The notes beneath the pieces are model-generated. The model was given only the letters and a program-made list of their open reading frames with translations, made no database searches and was not told the origin of the DNA. Both the position numbers and the translations under genes were made by a program. Shown in pieces: positions 5,488 to 7,619 of a stretch of DNA of 7,619 nt. Origin of the DNA: Rhodoferax sp. (GTDB lineage: Bacteria > Pseudomonadota > Gammaproteobacteria > Burkholderiales > Burkholderiaceae); the NCBI GenBank assembly GCA_020048295.1, contig JAIFMT010000223.1:1-7619 (forward strand), given 5' to 3'. Position 1 is the stretch's first letter. Each line of letters starts with the position of its first letter.

Positions 5488-6864
5488 TTACTCAAAGCGC
5501 GTCTGATTGATGCTGGCAGCGGCTTGCAACGCGGTTTTGACCTCTGCGGCAGCCTGACGGAACAGTGGCTGGACGGCCGCCGGGACCGGCACGGTCTCAC
5601 TGCGTTGTGCCATGGCCATCGGGTCATGCTGCACACCATTGACACGTACCTCGAAGTGCAGATGGGGCCCAGTGGCCCACCCGGTGGACCCCACCAGGCC
5701 GATGGTTTGGCCTTGCGCCACATTTTGGCCACGCTGCACCATGACTTTGCTCAGGTGCGCATACACCGTTTCGGTGTTGTTGCGGTGCTTGATGAAGATC
5801 ACGTTACCGTAGCCGTTTTGCGCGCCGGCAAACGACACCACGCCGTCGCCCACAGTGCGCGCCGGTGTGCCGGTGGCCGCAGCAAAGTCAGTGCCCAGAT
5901 GCTGACGCCACTTTTGCAGGACGGGATGAAAGCGCATGGCGAAGCCACTACTGATGCGCGAGAACGCGACCGGGGAACTTAAAAACGCGCGCTGCTTGCT
6001 TTGCCCGTCGAGCGTGTAGTAACCGCCCTTCAAGGCCACACCGCGGGCATCGTTGCCGGGGGGCTGGAACCACATCGCCTGAAACGGCTTGCCGGCGTTG
6101 ACAAACTCGGCACTCAGGACGCGCCCGGTGCGCATGGGTTCGCCATCACCTTCAAGCACTTCATAAACCACGTTAAAGCGGTCGTCCTTGCGCAGCGCAC
6201 GGCGGAAGTCAATGTCACTGGAAAAAATCTCGGCAATCTGGGTGGCAATGGCATCGGGCAGACCAGCATCGTCAGTCGCTGCAAACAATGAACTGCGAAT
6301 GGTGCCACTGGACAAGCGCACCGAGGCGTTCAAAGTGGCCGTCTCCAGCCGCGAGGCAAAGCCGCTGCCAGTGCGCTCAATGACCAACCGCTTGAACTGG
6401 CCACTGTCGTCGGGGCTCCAGCGGGCACGCAAACTCAGCAACCCCTGGAAGGCATCGGCTTCAGCGGTGACATTGCGGCCACTGCGACCCAGCAACACCT
6501 GCCGTGTCAGCGTGTCGGTGCGTAAAAAACTGGCGGCTTGCGCATCGTCAATGCCCAGACGCTTGAGCAAGGTGTCGGCGGTGTCGCTGCTGCGGGTGAT
6601 GTCTGAGCGATACAGGTTCAACGGAGCCGGGGCAGCCGTGTCGGCCAGATCGCTGATGTTGAAGGCTGGTTGCACCGATTCGGTCACCTGACGCACAGGC
6701 AAGTCTGCGGCGTCAGGGGCAAACGAAGCCAATGCCAGCGCGCCACCACCACCGCCCATCAGCAGGGCGGCAACAATGGCGGTGATGTGTTTGGGATGTT
6801 GGGCCAGAAACTGGGCGGATTGGTCAATAAAGGCTTGACCGCGCGCTGTCAATGAAGTGATCAA
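5488..6864 (-). CDS. M23 family murein DD-endopeptidase, membrane-anchored
   Basis: 458 aa from the proposed TTG start. A short cytosolic lead is followed by one membrane helix (about 26-48, HITAIVAALLMGGGGGALAL), a periplasmic linker and an intermediate domain (about 80-300). The C-terminal LytM/M23 metallopeptidase domain has zinc ligands H322xxxD326 (QHLGTDFA) and H403, plus the catalytic-type H370 (VYAH) and H401 (GPHLHFEV). It cleaves peptidoglycan cross-links in the periplasm. The frame stays open far upstream, through tyrS in antisense, so the start is a choice. No ATG occurs before the helix. TTG 6864 has AGGA 7 nt upstream and gives family-like length and topology. The TTG at 6852 is an alternative. 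The gene is divergent from tyrS and followed by anmK, so one transcript could join wall hydrolysis to muropeptide salvage. All metal ligands are present, so it is predicted to be an active hydrolase rather than a degenerate EnvC/NlpD-like activator. Confidence 0.88.
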   Translation of the reverse strand: MITSLTARGQAFIDQSAQFLAQHPKHITAIVAALLMGGGGGALALASFAPDAADLPVRQVTESVQPAFNISDLADTAAPAPLNLYRSDITRSSDTADTLLKRLGIDDAQAASFLRTDTLTRQVLLGRSGRNVTAEADAFQGLLSLRARWSPDDSGQFKRLVIERTGSGFASRLETATLNASVRLSSGTIRSSLFAATDDAGLPDAIATQIAEIFSSDIDFRRALRKDDRFNVVYEVLEGDGEPMRTGRVLSAEFVNAGKPFQAMWFQPPGNDARGVALKGGYYTLDGQSKQRAFLSSPVAFSRISSGFAMRFHPVLQKWRQHLGTDFAAATGTPARTVGDGVVSFAGAQNGYGNVIFIKHRNNTETVYAHLSKVMVQRGQNVAQGQTIGLVGSTGWATGPHLHFEVRVNGVQHDPMAMAQRSETVPVPAAVQPLFRQAAAEVKTALQAAASINQTRFE

Positions 6865-6871
6865 AGGAGAG

Positions 6872-6875
6872 TCCT
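6872..6875 (-). promoter_or_regulatory. Ribosome binding site supporting a TTG start for the M23 peptidase
   Basis: AGGA on the minus strand, 7 nt before TTG 6864. There is no in-frame ATG between here and the membrane helix, so this site is the main argument for the non-ATG start. Confidence 0.45.
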
Positions 6876-6961
6876 GGGTGTGAGCGTGTTGGCTGAACAC
6901 AACAGTAGCGCTGGGTGCGGTAACGAACAGACACTTTTGCGAAACTGAAGAACAGTTATCG

Positions 6962-6969
6962 AGTATAAA
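6962..6969. promoter_or_regulatory. Candidate -10 elements in the tyrS / M23 peptidase divergent region
   Basis: AGTATAAA gives TATAAA on the plus strand (toward tyrS) and TATACT on the minus strand (toward the peptidase), each close to the sigma-70 -10 consensus. It is the only such spot in the 139-bp divergent spacer. Neither direction has a good -35 at 16-18 bp: TTGCGA at 6937 is 21 bp away, too far. The call is tentative. Confidence 0.3.
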
Positions 6970-7003
6970 CCCCGCCACTCTCGTTGCATCCCGGAAAACC
7001 CTA

Positions 7004-7619
7004 ATGACACAGCCCCAATCCCCCGAACTTTTGATGACCGATTCAGTGCAGCACGCGCTGGCCGTAAGCTTGCGGGGCTGTGAAGAATTGATACCCCAGG
7101 AGGACTGGGTGAAAAAGCTGGCACGCGCCGAAGCCACTGGCAAACCGCTGCGCATCAAGCTCGGGCTGGACCCGACCGCGCCCGACATCCACATCGGCCA
7201 CACCGTGGTGCTGAACAAGATGCGCCAGTTGCAGGACCTGGGCCACACGGTGATTTTCCTGATTGGCGACTTCACCACCTTGATTGGCGACCCCTCCGGC
7301 CGCAACAGCACGCGCCCACCCCTGAGCCGGGAGCAGATAGAGATCAACGCCCAGACTTACTATCGCCAGGCGTCGATGGTGCTGGACCCGGCCAAAACCG
7401 AAATCCGCTACAACAGCGAATGGGGCGACGCGCTGGGTTCACGCGGCATGATCCAGCTGGCCGCCCGCTACACCGTGGCGCGGATGATGGAGCGCAACGA
7501 CTTTCACGACCGGTATCAGTCCGGCACGCCGATCAGCGTGCATGAGTTTTTGTACCCGCTGATGCAGGGCTATGACTCGGTGGCGCTCAAGAGTGACCTG
7601 GAACTCGGTGGCACCGACC
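7004..7619 (+). CDS. tyrS: Tyrosyl-tRNA synthetase (N-terminal 205 residues, cut by window edge)
   Basis: Class I aminoacyl-tRNA synthetase that charges tRNA-Tyr with tyrosine in the cytosol. The frame opens at ATG 7004 and stays open to the right edge. Motifs: [20 protein letters not shown] (residues 53-72) with the ATP-binding HIGH box at 63-66; [16 protein letters not shown] (85-100), followed by [28 protein letters not shown] (182-201); and the start of the LGGTDQ tyrosine-binding motif (201-205, cut after Asp). The [13 protein letters not shown] form belongs to the TyrRS type common in betaproteobacteria and to the TyrZ branch, rather than the E. coli TyrS form (GFDPTADSLHLGH). The KMSKS-type loop and the C-terminal tRNA-binding domain lie outside the window. 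The Shine-Dalgarno is weak (GGAA about 8 nt upstream); ATG 7034 is an alternative start but is worse placed. Confidence 0.95.
   Translation, partial: MTQPQSPELLMTDSVQHALAVSLRGCEELIPQEDWVKKLARAEATGKPLRIKLGLDPTAPDIHIGHTVVLNKMRQLQDLGHTVIFLIGDFTTLIGDPSGRNSTRPPLSREQIEINAQTYYRQASMVLDPAKTEIRYNSEWGDALGSRGMIQLAARYTVARMMERNDFHDRYQSGTPISVHEFLYPLMQGYDSVALKSDLELGGTD

Noticed and set aside
5083..5982. 299-residue plus-strand frame across the anmK 5' end and the M23 3' end
   Set aside because: It runs antisense through two well-identified genes and is rich in Arg, His and Pro. It is a frame shadow.
6865..7347. N-terminal extension of the M23 frame to the ATG at 7347
   Set aside because: It would run antisense through tyrS and place more than 160 unrelated residues before the membrane helix. 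The TTG with AGGA at 6864 is a better start.

Overview
The window reads as chromosomal DNA of a GC-rich betaproteobacterium, most likely Burkholderiales and probably Comamonadaceae (Rhodoferax/Polaromonas/Acidovorax-like). This assignment is an inference from protein flavour: the TAXI receptor, the anmK / M23 peptidase / tyrS order and the membrane-fused aminopropyltransferase. Short AT-richer segments inside genes, resembling an interspersed repeat I recall from that family, point the same way. No plasmid, phage, IS, CRISPR, tRNA or rRNA signal is visible.

Layout. (1) Positions 1-1373, minus strand: a TAXI-type TRAP transporter, with the periplasmic receptor gene (420-1373) read first, then a hairpin (336-356), then the start of the fused membrane permease (304 down to the left edge). 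(2) Positions 1599-2435, minus strand: a class IV, D-amino-acid-aminotransferase-like gene. It keeps its PLP lysine but appears to lack about 20 residues carrying the PLP-binding glutamate and phosphate loop. (3) Positions 2646-4208, plus strand: a polyamine aminopropyltransferase (spermidine synthase family) with an N-terminal membrane domain, divergent from the aminotransferase and convergent with anmK (17 bp between stops). (4) Positions 6864-4226, minus strand: an M23 murein endopeptidase with a probable TTG start, followed after 77 bp by anmK, a plausible cell-wall remodelling and recycling pair. (5) Position 7004 to the right edge, plus strand: tyrS, cut by the window end and divergent from the M23 gene.

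No gene-free stretch exceeds 300 bases. The longest are 1374-1598 (about 225 bp) and 2436-2645 (about 210 bp). I see no gene in either.

I do not see a clearly new multi-gene system. The two most notable observations are the internal gap in the aminotransferase at its cofactor site, and three short low-GC, rare-codon segments inside three different genes that share a spaced GTAGCT...GCAA core and look like degenerate, coding-compatible copies of one short repeat.
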